Assembly: GCA_044226525.1 (NCBI GenBank)
Contig: JBGAGV010000007.1
Span: 62,001 to 126,000, forward strand
DNA length: 64,000 nt
From: VFJQ01 sp044226525
GTDB lineage: Bacteria > Verrucomicrobiota > Verrucomicrobiia > Chthoniobacterales > Chthoniobacteraceae
Direction: 5' to 3'
In this document: positions 1 to 9,011 of the stretch, in pieces
Numbering within the stretch: the first letter of the stretch is position 1
How the letters are laid out: each line of letters starts with the position of its first letter
Position numbers and translations under genes: made by a program
The notes under the pieces: model-generated
What the model saw: only the letters and a program-made list of their open reading frames with translations
Databases searched by the model: none
What the model was told of the DNA's origin: nothing

Positions 1-1012
1 TCAGCGCCGCGCTGTAAGCGGGTTTTGGCTCGAAGGGTTCCGGGGCATCTTTGCGAAAAGCGCGGCGGACAATTCCGAAGCGGTGCTCGGCTTCCTTGGG
101 GTTGTCGCCGTCGTCGCGCCAGTCATACCAGATGCTCAGCGGGACCTCGTTAGCGACGTTCGTCAGGAACATGCGGGCGAGATATTTGGCCTGCATGTTT
201 TCGGCCTCCGGCTCGGTCTTGCCTGCGAAGGCGGAGTAGGCGGTGGAATAGCCCCATTCGCCACTGAGGATCGGGATGGCTCTATCCTTCGGGGCGTAAC
301 GGGCGATGAGCAGGCGGAGGTTGCGATACTCTTCTTCGACGGTTTCCGGGGCTTGCTGGCGGTAGGGATGCACACTGACAGCGCACCAATGCTCGAGCAG
401 GCCGGCTTTGAAACACTCCTCCAGAAACGGCAGATCGATCGTGGAGGTGGCAGGACCGATGATGGCTTCCTGCGGAGCGGCTTTCGCGATAGCTTCGCAC
501 GCAGCTTTCGCCATCGCAGCGTATTGCTTCACGTCGGCTTTCGGTTTCCAAAAATCTTCGTGATTGGGCTCGTTCCAGATCTCGAAGAGGAAACCTTTGC
601 CCGCGAAATGCGCGACGGTCGCAGCAGCCCAGCGAGCGTAGGCGGCGCGGAATTCATCGGTGCCCACGAGGCTGGTGAAGGGCTGCTGGTCGCCCGGCTC
701 GGCGTAGAGCGGGTTGCCGTAGTCGAGGATGAAGACCGCACGCATGCCGTTCTTTTCGAGCGCTGCGGTCAGGCGATCCCATGGACCGAAATCGTAAGTG
801 CCAGGGACCTTTTCCGTGCCCGCCCAGGAGAGATCCATCCGCACCCATCGGAAACCGGCAGCCTTGATCATTTCAAATTCCCCGGGCTGCGGGTCGGTGA
901 AGTGGATGTTCACGCCGAGGCCGTCGAGCGAGCCAATCGCGGGGAGAGAAGGATGCGGCGCGGCGGCGAGGAGAGAAGCGGCGACGGCGAGGAGAATGAG
1001 AAAGGGCTTCAC
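1..1012 (-). CDS. Secreted clan GH-A glycoside hydrolase (GH5/GH39-like), cut by window edge
   Basis: An open minus-strand frame runs from a GTG at 1012 to the window edge without a stop, so the C-terminus is missing (about 337 codons seen). The product starts with a signal peptide (MKPFLILLAVAASLLAAA) and continues as a TIM-barrel hydrolase. WNEPN near residue 160 fits the acid/base glutamate of clan GH-A, and SGEWGYST near residue 270 fits the beta-7 nucleophile glutamate. HPYR and a WYDWRDDG segment are also typical of this clan. It probably cuts beta-linked polysaccharide outside the cytoplasm; the exact family and substrate cannot be told from sequence alone. It lies downstream of tsf in the same direction but is separated by a terminator and a repeat array. 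Confidence 0.8.
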   Translation of the reverse strand, partial: MKPFLILLAVAASLLAAAPHPSLPAIGSLDGLGVNIHFTDPQPGEFEMIKAAGFRWVRMDLSWAGTEKVPGTYDFGPWDRLTAALEKNGMRAVFILDYGNPLYAEPGDQQPFTSLVGTDEFRAAYARWAAATVAHFAGKGFLFEIWNEPNHEDFWKPKADVKQYAAMAKAACEAIAKAAPQEAIIGPATSTIDLPFLEECFKAGLLEHWCAVSVHPYRQQAPETVEEEYRNLRLLIARYAPKDRAIPILSGEWGYSTAYSAFAGKTEPEAENMQAKYLARMFLTNVANEVPLSIWYDWRDDGDNPKEAEHRFGIVRRAFRKDAPEPFEPKPAYSAAL

Positions 1013-1041
1013 GGGAGTGGGAGGTGCCTGCGGTGCTGAGC

Positions 1042-1111
1042 GTTCAACGTTCAATGTTCAACTCCCAACGTTCAAGCACCTCCGCTGAACGTTGAAAGTT
1101 GGATGTTGAGC
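1042..1111. repeat. Inverted array of GTTCAAC-type heptamers
   Basis: Five tandem heptamers (GTTCAAC, GTTCAAT, GTTCAAC, TCCCAAC, GTTCAAG) fill 1042-1076. Four heptamers in the opposite sense (GCTGAAC, GTTGAAA, GTTGGAT, GTTGAGC) fill 1084-1111. The two halves can fold into an imperfect hairpin. The array lies between the tsf terminator and the glycoside hydrolase start. Similar heptamers are, from memory, scattered between genes in Verrucomicrobiota; that is recollection, not a search result. Confidence 0.7.
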
Positions 1112-1146
1112 CCGCCCGCAGCGACCGCGAATCGTTACCGACCTAG

Positions 1147-1184
1147 GAAAAGCAAAAGGAGCCGGACCCTTTCGAGCCCGGCTC
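1147..1184 (-). terminator. Intrinsic terminator after tsf
   Basis: On the minus strand, shortly after the tsf stop, a GAGCCGG / CCGGCTC stem (1159-1184) encloses an inner CTCGAAAGGG segment and is followed by CTTTTGCTTTT (1147-1158). This is a good rho-independent terminator shape and sits where the rpsB-tsf transcript should end. Confidence 0.75.
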
Positions 1185-1207
1185 TCAAATTTCGCTGATC
1201 GCGCTGC

Positions 1208-2056
1208 TTAGGCGGCGATCGCTTCGCCCACCATGTAACGCACGATGCGGCGGATGCTGAGCTTGTCGCCGAGCGCCTTGCTCTGCTCGTCCATGAGTTG
1301 CTGGATACTCTGATCCGGGTTCTTGATGAACGCCTGTTCCACCAGGCAAATGCCCGCGTAGAACTTGCCCATCTTGCCGTCGATGATCTTCTCGACCACT
1401 TGCGCGGGCTTGCCCGGGGGCACGGTGTCGGCGTGGATGGCGCGCTCACGGGCGACGAGATCGGCCGGGACCTGATCGCGGGAAATGCAGATCGGGTTCG
1501 CGGCGGCGATTTGCAGCGTGATGTCGCGGACGAGTTGCTTGAACGCATCCTGCGAGCCGGTCTCCGGCTTCTCGGCGCCGACTTCCACCAACACGCCGAC
1601 CTTGCCGCCGGTGTGGATGTAAGCAGCCACGAGGCCGTTGTCCTTCACTTCGATGCGCTCGCTGCGGCGGACCTGAATGTTTTCGCCGATTTTCTGCACG
1701 GCGGCGACGCGGTCGGCTTCGAGATCGACCGACGGATTCGCGGCGATCTTTTTGGCGAGCTCTTCGCAGAATGCTTTGAACTGGTCGTTCTTCGCCACGA
1801 AGTCGGTTTCGCAATTCACTTCGACGAGCACGCCCGTCTTGGCGCCGGACAGGATCGCCTGGGCGATGATGCCTTCCTTTGCTTCGCGATCGGCTTTCTT
1901 AGCCGCGCTGGCGGCGCCTTTCTTGCGCAGGATGTCGATGGCGGCTTCCATGTCGCCATTGGACTCGGCGAGAGCGCGCTTGCACTCCATCAGGCCGGCG
2001 TTGGTCTTCTCACGGAGGGTTTTAACTGTTTGTGCGTCGATGGCAGCGGTGGACAT
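1208..2056 (-). CDS. tsf: Elongation factor Ts
   Basis: EF-Ts is the cytoplasmic nucleotide exchange factor for EF-Tu. The 282-residue product has the N-terminal UBA-like domain (TVKTLREKTNAGLMECKRAL, then MEAAIDILRKKG) and the conserved TDFVAKND motif near residue 80 that contacts EF-Tu, followed by the dimerisation region. Length is normal for the family. It lies directly downstream of rpsB in the usual bacterial order. A terminator-like hairpin lies between the two genes, so tsf output may be lower than rpsB output. Confidence 0.97.
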   Translation of the reverse strand: MSTAAIDAQTVKTLREKTNAGLMECKRALAESNGDMEAAIDILRKKGAASAAKKADREAKEGIIAQAILSGAKTGVLVEVNCETDFVAKNDQFKAFCEELAKKIAANPSVDLEADRVAAVQKIGENIQVRRSERIEVKDNGLVAAYIHTGGKVGVLVEVGAEKPETGSQDAFKQLVRDITLQIAAANPICISRDQVPADLVARERAIHADTVPPGKPAQVVEKIIDGKMGKFYAGICLVEQAFIKNPDQSIQQLMDEQSKALGDKLSIRRIVRYMVGEAIAA

Positions 2057-2086
2057 AGGGATGAGGTAGGTTTGAGGCTTTAGGGC

Positions 2087-2124
2087 TAAAAAAGACCGAG
2101 ACGAGAGCCGGGGGCTCTCGTCTC
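2087..2124 (-). terminator. Terminator/attenuator-like hairpin between rpsB and tsf
   Basis: A perfect 12-bp stem (GAGACGAGAGCC, 2098-2109, with GGCTCTCGTCTC, 2113-2124) has a GGG loop. On the minus strand it is followed by GGTC and six T (2088-2093). It lies in the 105-nt gap between the rpsB stop and the tsf start. It could end part of the transcripts after rpsB, or form a binding site or processing point. Confidence 0.65.
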
Positions 2125-2161
2125 AGCGATTAGGGGAAAAGGACGAGAGGCGGGAGGCCTC

Positions 2162-2887
2162 TTATTCCGAGACGGCCGAAAGAGCAGCCTGCTCCTTCTT
2201 GCGCTCGGAGACGCCGGCGGACACGATCGCGTCCACGAGCTTCTGGAGAATGATGCGGATCGAGCGGATGGCGTCGTCGTTGCCCGCGATCGGATAGGTG
2301 ATGTCTTCCGGATTCGCGTTCGTATCGACGATGGCGATCGTCGGGATCTTGAGGCGCTTGCACTCCGCCACGGCGTTCGCTTCGCGGACGGTGTCGATGA
2401 TGATGACGGCGTCCGGCAGCTTGTCCATGTCGCGGATGCCTTCGAGGTTGCGCTTGAGCTTCTCGCCCTCGCGCTTCACCGCGGCGATTTCCTGCTTGCC
2501 CATCTTCGAGAACTCCGGCTGGCTCTCGAGCGCCTCGATGTATTTCATGCGCCCGATGCTCTTGCGGATGGTCTTGATGTTGGTGAGCGTGCCGCCCAGC
2601 CAGCGCTGGTTCACGTAGAAGTGATTGGTCGCCTGCGCGGCTTCCTTGATCGCTTCCTGCGCCTGCTTCTTGCAGCCGACGAAAAGGACTTTACCGCCAC
2701 CGTTTGCCACGTTGCCGAGGAACTTGGTCGCCGCGTCGAGCTGACCCGCCGTCTTGGCGAGGTCGATCAGGTAAATTGCATTCCGCTTCTCGAAGATATA
2801 CGGCTTCATCTTCGGGTTCCAGCGCTTGGTCTGGTGGCCGAAGTGAACGCCTGCTTCGAGCAGTTCCGTCATCAGTTCAGTGGACAT
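2162..2887 (-). CDS. rpsB: 30S ribosomal protein S2
   Basis: S2 is part of the small ribosomal subunit. The 241-residue protein shows the family signatures: LLEAGVHFGHQTKRWNPKM near residue 10-27, the RWLGGTLTN block near 95, and VIIIDTVREANAVAEC with IPTIAIVDTN in the C-terminal half. Length matches the family. The ATG at 2887 gives the typical N-terminus. It is the first gene of rpsB-tsf and is divergent from the DUF3820 gene. Confidence 0.97.
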   Translation of the reverse strand: MSTELMTELLEAGVHFGHQTKRWNPKMKPYIFEKRNAIYLIDLAKTAGQLDAATKFLGNVANGGGKVLFVGCKKQAQEAIKEAAQATNHFYVNQRWLGGTLTNIKTIRKSIGRMKYIEALESQPEFSKMGKQEIAAVKREGEKLKRNLEGIRDMDKLPDAVIIIDTVREANAVAECKRLKIPTIAIVDTNANPEDITYPIAGNDDAIRSIRIILQKLVDAIVSAGVSERKKEQAALSAVSE

Positions 2888-3009
2888 GTGTTAGTGGCAA
2901 GGTTGGGACAGCTTTTGAGAAAAGGGTCGGGAGAGTGGTTCAGCTTCCCAGAGTGCGCAAGGAAGAATTTCGATGTGGCCGAAAGCCCCTTCCCGCGCTG
3001 CATTGCCCT

Positions 3010-3321
3010 ATGCCCGAAGACCACCCGCGCGCCAATCTGGAAAATCGCCTGCGCGACTGGCTCGGTCACGATCTCAACGAGATTCTGCGCACATCCATGC
3101 CCTTTGGCAAATACGGCCCGGCGCACTATCCTCCACGCGGCGTGCCGCTCTATGATCTGCCGCTGGAATATCTCGTGTGGTTCGCCCGCAAAGGCTTCCC
3201 GCAGGACCGGCTCGGCGATCTCCTCCGCGTGCTGCATCAGCTCAAGACCGACGGCTGCGACGAAATCTTCGACGAGATCCGCCGCCAGCGCGGCGGGCGG
3301 ACCAGCCTGCGGGAAAGATAG
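3010..3321 (+). CDS. DUF3820 family protein
   Basis: The 103-residue product contains MPFGKYGP, then PLYDLPLEYLVWFARKGFP, the core of DUF3820 proteins. The ATG at 3010 was chosen because the longer frame reaches back into rpsB and lacks family similarity there. Family members are small proteins of unclear role, some labelled as putative virulence-related regulators; the biochemical function is not known. It is divergent from rpsB and convergent with the lyase-like gene after it. Confidence 0.8.
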   Translation: MPEDHPRANLENRLRDWLGHDLNEILRTSMPFGKYGPAHYPPRGVPLYDLPLEYLVWFARKGFPQDRLGDLLRVLHQLKTDGCDEIFDEIRRQRGGRTSLRER

Positions 3322-3335
3322 CCTGGTTCCCACCA

Positions 3336-4247
3336 TCACGGCGAAATCATCACATCGTCGATCCACATGCGATATTCGGCGGAAGCCGGCTGGCCGCCAC
3401 CGTGGTAAAAGTGGAACCACGCGTTGCGAATCTTCAGCGTGTCCACATCGCGAAAGCGAATGTCACGCTTCTCGAAAACCTGCCGTCCGTCCACCCATCC
3501 GCGCAGGACACCATTGGCGCGCCCTTTTTCTCCCGGCCGGGAAGCGGCCGTGTTGAGTTTGATGGAGAGCCGGATGTCATGCCATTTGCCGCGCTCGAGC
3601 GCCTGGGAGAAATACCAGGTGTCGCCGAAGTCACTCTTCATATCGGCGTGATACACGTAGAAACCGATCGGGATATTTCCGGAGGCGTCCGGTTTCCAAT
3701 AGGCGCCCCGCGCCGACCACGAATCGCGGCCGTTTACCCGCTGGCCCGCCGCACCGGCATCGCTCCGGTAGATTCCGCCAAATCCGGGCAGCTTTCCGCC
3801 CTGCATGGCCTCCGCATTGAAATCGGGAGCAAAGCACAGCTTGTAAGATAACACCGCTTCCTCCGGTTCCATCCCCGTCTGCGCAGCGAAGTCGAAACTG
3901 AAGTCTGCACCGTAATGCGTGCCAGGCTTCAAGGTGATGGCGAGGGCCTTGTCACCCCCGACCTTGTTCGCTCCCGACCTCGGTGGCGCGCTGTCCAGCC
4001 CGTCCGACGGTGAATTCTTTCCCGCGACGCGATACGGCACGACGGTGAGGTTGCGCGGCAGGTTGGGATTCCCCGCATTCCAGCGCGCCTGCCAGTCGGG
4101 GTGGTCGAAGTCGCAGGCAAACCACGCCCCCTTCGGCTCAACCGCGCGGAGCGGCGCCCCTGCGACGCACAGCACCAGGAGAAATGACAGTGCTTTCGCG
4201 ATGCCAGCACGACAATCAGCGGACTCAGAGAATACAAACGGGCTCAT
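3336..4247 (-). CDS. Secreted polysaccharide lyase, PL14/alginate-lyase-like fold
   Basis: A 303-residue exported protein with an N-terminal hydrophobic stretch (LSFLLVLCVAGAPLRA) after about 18 residues. The mature part has PL14-type elements: SYKLCFAPDF, GGKLPGFGG, DSWSARGAYW, YVYHAD, GKWHDIRLSIKLNT, GVLRGWVDG and a terminal FHFYHGG block, forming a beta-jelly roll. It probably breaks uronate-containing polysaccharides by beta-elimination outside the cell. Substrate cannot be set from sequence. It lies downstream of the five-domain PVC protein, with a hairpin between them. Confidence 0.7.
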   Translation of the reverse strand: MSPFVFSESADCRAGIAKALSFLLVLCVAGAPLRAVEPKGAWFACDFDHPDWQARWNAGNPNLPRNLTVVPYRVAGKNSPSDGLDSAPPRSGANKVGGDKALAITLKPGTHYGADFSFDFAAQTGMEPEEAVLSYKLCFAPDFNAEAMQGGKLPGFGGIYRSDAGAAGQRVNGRDSWSARGAYWKPDASGNIPIGFYVYHADMKSDFGDTWYFSQALERGKWHDIRLSIKLNTAASRPGEKGRANGVLRGWVDGRQVFEKRDIRFRDVDTLKIRNAWFHFYHGGGQPASAEYRMWIDDVMISP

Positions 4248-4277
4248 CCCTCTCCATGACGGATCGCCACGGAAAGG

Positions 4278-4310
4278 TTACCGGCTTTCCCACACGGGAA
4301 AAGCCGGTAA
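4278..4310. terminator. Long hairpin after the PVC-type fusion gene
   Basis: TTACCGGCTTTCCC (4278-4291) pairs with GGGAAAAGCCGGTAA (4296-4310) with one bulged A and an ACAC loop. It lies between the stop of the fusion gene and the start of the lyase gene. There is no clear T run on the minus strand, so it may be a terminator, an mRNA end stabiliser or a repeat copy. A smaller hairpin with the same CCC/GGGAAAA core lies at 8976-8992. Confidence 0.5.
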
Positions 4311-4359
4311 GGAAACGAGCGGTGTTTGGGAGTGCGTGGTGTGGTGCCGCGTCCGGTTG

Positions 4360-7300
4360 CTATTTTTCCAGCGGATGGTCTTTGAGCAGTTCCTCAGGGG
4401 TCCAGAAGAGAGTGCGGCTCTTGGTGGCGGCTCGGACGCGGGTGACCGTTTCGGGCTTCACGGGGGGCGCTTGGTTGCCCCACGAATTGCGCACGTAGGT
4501 GAGCACGGCAGCGAGTTCGTTGTCCTTGAGCAGGCTGGCGAAGGGCGTCATCGGCGGCACGCCGCGGGCCGTATCGAAAACCTTGCCGTTCACTTCGATT
4601 TTACCCCAGAGACCGTTGAGGACGATCTTGATGAGGCGCTCCTCACTGCCCGAGACCCATGGGCTGTCCTTGAGCGCGGGATACACGTTGATGAGCCCCT
4701 CACCGTTTGGCTGATGGCAGGTGACGCAGTGGGCGTCGCGGTGGAAGACCTCGCCGCCGAGGATGTATTGGGCGTGGTGTTCCTTGGCGAGATACGCGGG
4801 CGGCGTGACCTTGACCTTCTCTTCGGCGTTTCCGGCGATGATGCCGCCGTGGAGCGTGGACTCGACGTTGAACCACAGGTGCTGCAGCGTCTTGGCTGCG
4901 TTGCGAGCGTGGGGCTCGGTGGATTTCAAGAGCCGGCCGAGGAGTTCGACATTGCGCTGATTGTGCTGCGAGCTCAGCCAGAGGGCTTCGAGCAAGGGAT
5001 GCGCGTCTTCCTTTTTGTTCGGGTCGAACTGCTTGATCCATTCCCTCGTGGCAGCCATGACTTCATTCGAATTGCGCGCGCTGAGTTCGATGCGCGCGCG
5101 CTGGCGGATGCTGTCGGTGGGATGCTTCAGCACATCGAGCAGCGCGGGGATCGGCTGGCCGGCAATGGCGACCGGCTTCTGCAATTCGCGGCCCGTGGCG
5201 GTGATGCGGTAGATGCGGCCATGCGCGTGGTCGCGATTGGGGTCGCGCACGTTGTGCTGCATGTGGCCGATGATGACATTCTGCCAGTCGGCCAGATAGA
5301 GCGAGCCATCGGGCGCGAACTTGATGTCGGACGGGCGGAAGTTTTTGTCGCCGCTCACGAGGAAGCCGCGTGAGGTCTCCTCGGTCACGGTGCCGTCGGC
5401 CTGTGCGACTTTGACCGTGAGTTCATCACCATTCGGCTCGCCCCACACGGCGCCCTTGTCGGCATCGCGCTCGAGACGATACTGCTTTACGCCGAGGAAG
5501 CCGATCACGTTGCAGATCAAAAAGTCGCCCTGGATCTCTGGCGGGAAATGCTGGCTGCTGACGACGTGGCTCGACGTGACGGGACGCACTTCCTTTTTCA
5601 GCAGCTCATACATCTTGAAGCTGTTGCCCTCGGGCCGCACTTGATAGGCGCGGCCGCCGGTGCCGTCGGTGGCGTAGTGATAGCCCCAGTAATCGAACGA
5701 AACGCCGTGCGGATTCGGCGAATTGTCGGCGTGTTTCGAGATGGTGAAACGGCGGGGATCGAAGCGATACATCGCGCTCGAGGTGGCCTGCAACGACGGC
5801 CCCCACGGGTGCTCGTAGTTGTGCTGCATGAACACTCCGCTCTGCCAGTAAATGCCGCCATCGGGACCGTAGATGAGGTTGTTCGCGCCGTGGTGCGTGT
5901 CGGACGAATCGAGGCCCTGCAGCATGATGATGCTCACGTCGGCCTTGTCGTCGCCATCGGTGTCCTTGAGGAAAAGCAGCTCGCTCTGGCGCGTGACGAG
6001 CACACCGCCATTCCAAAACTCGAAGCCGAGCGGATTGTTCACCTTGGCAAACTCGGTCACGCGGTCCGCTTTGCCGTCGTGGTTGTCGTCATGGAAGATG
6101 AGCAGCGCGTCCTTGCTCTCTTTCAGCGGCTCCCATTTCGGATAATCGGCCCACGCCGCGACCCACAGGCGACCCTTCGGATCGAACTGCATCTGCACGG
6201 GGTTCGCGAGCTGCGGGAATTTCTTTTCGTCGGCAAAAAGATGCACCTCGAAGCCCTTCCGGACCGCCATGCTCTTGATCGCTTCTTCGCCATCGAGATA
6301 CACGAGCCGGCCTTCCTTCTGCGCGCTGCTGCTCTTGCTGCCGCCGCCGACGTTGGACTTCACCGGCACCGGCGCGGGCACGTTGCCGTCGTCGATCTTT
6401 TTGTCGCCGCCCTTGATGCGCGCCCAGATCCGTTCGTCGCGGTTGGCGGTCATCACATCGAGCATCGAAAGTTCGTGCTGGAGCACGACGCCATTGGTTT
6501 GATCATCGACAAAGGCGAGCGTCGAGCGGCTGCCCCACACGTCGTTGCCGTCGCTGGCATGATAGCGCTGATACCAGTGGATGCTCTTATCGACGACCGC
6601 TTCGCGCAACGGTTCCAGCGAACCCGACGCGCTCACCGGCTTGCCGAACAGCGCCTTACCGATCACCTCCGCAAGCTGGCGATTGCCTTCCTCGGTGAGG
6701 TGCACGCCATTGATCGTAAGCGGTTCCTTCGCGGCCTGGAAAAGTGCGAGCGACGGATGAAAGAGATCGACGAACGCCACGCCCGCTTCCTTCGCTGCAG
6801 CCTCGGTGGCCTTGGTGTAGGCTTCGAGTTGCGTGTTGTGCGCCTTGCCATCGGGCACGTTGGGATTGCGCGTGTCCTCGTGCGCGATGGGGCTGAACAG
6901 CACGATGCGCGGGAACGTCTGGCCGTTCGGCTTCGCGCCGCGCGTCTTCCTCACAAATTCGATCAGCTGCGTCTTGTAATCCTCCGGCTCGGTATCGAAC
7001 GATTCGTTGTAGCCAAACATGCCGAACACCACGTCCGGCTTCACGTGCTGAAGATAAGCCGTCATGCCGATCTGCCCCGGACTGCGCGGATACGAATTCG
7101 GCCGGTCGCCGCTGACACACATGTGGCGGAAGCGAATGTCCTGACCGCCGAGCTGGCTCTGGAGCACCGTCTCCATCCAGCCATCGTGCTGCATGCGATC
7201 GGGCAACCCGTTGCCCAGAATCGCGACCACGTCGCCTTTGCTGAACGCAAACGGCACCGGATCTTTGTAACCGGCCGGCACTTCGGCCAGCGGCGGCTCC

Positions 7301-8886
7301 GGCGGACCGGCATTGCCGCCACCGCCAGCGCCCTTCGGCGGAGCAGGCTTGCCCGGTTTTCCATCGAAGGTGAAATAGGCCAGCTTGCCGCCCGCCTTCA
7401 CATCGATCGTCATCGACTGCGGCGCCGCGACATTCTTGATCTCGAACACCGCCTGACGCGCCGCGTCCAGCAGACGCAGCGTGAAGCCGCCGAGCCGCTC
7501 GGGAAACCCTTCCCGGCTCCACAGGCTGATCGCATCGATCGCCTGCGCGCTACCCAGATCGATCTCCCACCACGGATTCGGCTGATTCTCCTGCGTGTGT
7601 GTCATCCCCTTCCCGTATTGGCGGCTCTTGTCGCCATCCATCGCGCGATTCGCGTCCCCGCCATGGCCGGTCGTGGACTGCGTGGCCTCCCCCCCTTTCG
7701 CGATGTTCTTCCCGCCGCTCATGATTTCGATCTCCGCGATTTGCAGACACTGCTTTTCACCGGGAATTTCGATGCGAACAAAACGAGCAGGCTTGCCCGT
7801 GGCGACGGTGGGTTTGGCATCGACCGTCGCGGGCGTCGCCGCCGCTGGCTGGGTGGCGGCCTGCTTCGCGGGCTCCGGCTTCCTCGTGTTGTGGTTCGCC
7901 GGAATCGGCGCGTCCCACCCCACATACATCTCGGGTTTGATGCCCCGGGCGTAGCCGCCGCCCGCGAACGTGTTTGGCTTGCCGGCCCCGACGAAAGCGA
8001 TGTTCAGATCCGGCGTAATCTTGTCTTCGAGCCCGAGCGACCAGAAGATACCGTTCACCAGCAGACGACGATAACCCTCATTCGTGATGTCTTCGGACGT
8101 GCCGTAAAGCGAGGTGAAAACGCGGCCTTCCTTGCCGGACTCCGCCTTGTAGGTGCGCGTCCATTCGCTCGGCATCGGCGGCTTGGTGGCATCGGCGGGC
8201 GAATCGGGCGTCATGCCGTTGAGCGGCTGCGCCATGGTGAGGGTGTCGCCGCTCACCGGCTTGCCCACGTAACCGCCGGCCTGCACCCAGACCTCCTTCA
8301 CCCCGCGCAGGATCGGGTGCTGCTTCATCGAGTCGACGAAGGTAATGCGCGTGCTCTGCGCGTGGTTTTTGCCATAATGGCCGACCCACGTCTGGCCGAG
8401 CACCTGATGGCCAAAGCCGAGTTCGTAGTCGGTGCCTTTGTAGTCGTAGGAATACTTCGCAAAGGGCGCTCCGGCTGGAATCTTGAACCCATGCGTCGCC
8501 GTGCGCATCCCGACCACCGGCCCGCCGCGCTTCAGGTAATTGTCGAAATGCTTCATCTGATCCGCCGGGAAATTCTGGAAGCGCAGGAACACCACCGCGA
8601 GGTCGGCGGTATCGAGCGCCTCGATGCCTGGCATGTTCGATTTGTCGCCGCCCACGATCTCGCCCGTCTGCGGATCGATGCCAAAGAGCACCGTGCATTT
8701 GAACCCATGATGCTTCGCCAGAATCCGCGCGAGCTGCGGCAGCGATTCCTCGGAGCGATACTCGTGATCATCGGCCATGAACACGATGTGTTTGCCCTTG
8801 CCCGGGCCACTGGTGCCTTCAAAGACGAGCGGCGCGGCAAACCCGAACGAGGCGAGGGTGAGGAGGATGAGCAGAGTGTGTTTCAT
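4360..8886 (-). CDS. Five-domain PVC-type protein: ThuA + F5/8C + SGNH + sorbosone-dehydrogenase-like + cytochrome c
   Basis: A 1508-residue exported protein. In order: signal peptide (1-18); ThuA-like glutamine-amidotransferase fold (about 30-275, starting HIVFMADDHEYRSEESLPQL); a Pro/Ala-rich linker; an F5/8-type carbohydrate-binding domain (about 365-510); an SGNH hydrolase-like domain (about 550-735: GNGLPDRMQ, GMFGYNES, and NGVHLTEEGN with the likely catalytic His); a PVC-type beta-propeller dehydrogenase domain (about 890-1240); a HEAT-like helical part; and a C-terminal cytochrome c domain with heme site CVTCH at about 1386-1390. Such fusions are typical of Planctomycetes and Verrucomicrobia. 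It probably oxidises sugars or deacetylates glycans in the periplasm with electrons leaving through the heme. All these roles are inferred from domains. Confidence 0.9.
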   Translation of the reverse strand: MKHTLLILLTLASFGFAAPLVFEGTSGPGKGKHIVFMADDHEYRSEESLPQLARILAKHHGFKCTVLFGIDPQTGEIVGGDKSNMPGIEALDTADLAVVFLRFQNFPADQMKHFDNYLKRGGPVVGMRTATHGFKIPAGAPFAKYSYDYKGTDYELGFGHQVLGQTWVGHYGKNHAQSTRITFVDSMKQHPILRGVKEVWVQAGGYVGKPVSGDTLTMAQPLNGMTPDSPADATKPPMPSEWTRTYKAESGKEGRVFTSLYGTSEDITNEGYRRLLVNGIFWSLGLEDKITPDLNIAFVGAGKPNTFAGGGYARGIKPEMYVGWDAPIPANHNTRKPEPAKQAATQPAAATPATVDAKPTVATGKPARFVRIEIPGEKQCLQIAEIEIMSGGKNIAKGGEATQSTTGHGGDANRAMDGDKSRQYGKGMTHTQENQPNPWWEIDLGSAQAIDAISLWSREGFPERLGGFTLRLLDAARQAVFEIKNVAAPQSMTIDVKAGGKLAYFTFDGKPGKPAPPKGAGGGGNAGPPEPPLAEVPAGYKDPVPFAFSKGDVVAILGNGLPDRMQHDGWMETVLQSQLGGQDIRFRHMCVSGDRPNSYPRSPGQIGMTAYLQHVKPDVVFGMFGYNESFDTEPEDYKTQLIEFVRKTRGAKPNGQTFPRIVLFSPIAHEDTRNPNVPDGKAHNTQLEAYTKATEAAAKEAGVAFVDLFHPSLALFQAAKEPLTINGVHLTEEGNRQLAEVIGKALFGKPVSASGSLEPLREAVVDKSIHWYQRYHASDGNDVWGSRSTLAFVDDQTNGVVLQHELSMLDVMTANRDERIWARIKGGDKKIDDGNVPAPVPVKSNVGGGSKSSSAQKEGRLVYLDGEEAIKSMAVRKGFEVHLFADEKKFPQLANPVQMQFDPKGRLWVAAWADYPKWEPLKESKDALLIFHDDNHDGKADRVTEFAKVNNPLGFEFWNGGVLVTRQSELLFLKDTDGDDKADVSIIMLQGLDSSDTHHGANNLIYGPDGGIYWQSGVFMQHNYEHPWGPSLQATSSAMYRFDPRRFTISKHADNSPNPHGVSFDYWGYHYATDGTGGRAYQVRPEGNSFKMYELLKKEVRPVTSSHVVSSQHFPPEIQGDFLICNVIGFLGVKQYRLERDADKGAVWGEPNGDELTVKVAQADGTVTEETSRGFLVSGDKNFRPSDIKFAPDGSLYLADWQNVIIGHMQHNVRDPNRDHAHGRIYRITATGRELQKPVAIAGQPIPALLDVLKHPTDSIRQRARIELSARNSNEVMAATREWIKQFDPNKKEDAHPLLEALWLSSQHNQRNVELLGRLLKSTEPHARNAAKTLQHLWFNVESTLHGGIIAGNAEEKVKVTPPAYLAKEHHAQYILGGEVFHRDAHCVTCHQPNGEGLINVYPALKDSPWVSGSEERLIKIVLNGLWGKIEVNGKVFDTARGVPPMTPFASLLKDNELAAVLTYVRNSWGNQAPPVKPETVTRVRAATKSRTLFWTPEELLKDHPLEK

Positions 8887-8975
8887 GAAACAGGTCGGAG
8901 GAGAGCGAAAGTCGCGAAGGGGCAGCGAGGGTGGATTGAAACAAAGCGGCGCGAGAGGAGAATCTTGGCCCCGAT

Positions 8976-8992
8976 TTTTCCCGACGGGAAAA
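8976..8992. terminator. Small hairpin after the agarase-like gene
   Basis: TTTTCCC and GGGAAAA pair around a GAC loop. It lies 20 nt downstream of the minus-strand stop at 9012. No T run follows on the minus strand, so termination is only possible. Confidence 0.35.
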
Positions 8993-9011
8993 CGCCAAAT
9001 CGATAGACGCC

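Noticed and set aside
1042..1111. Heptamer array considered as a CRISPR
   Set aside because: The units are 7 nt, directly adjacent, with no spacers and no cas genes.
5548..9006. Plus-strand open frame of over 1100 codons opposite the five-domain PVC gene
   Set aside because: It is the high-GC antisense of a clearly coding frame; composition is Arg/His/Val-rich and no domain is visible.
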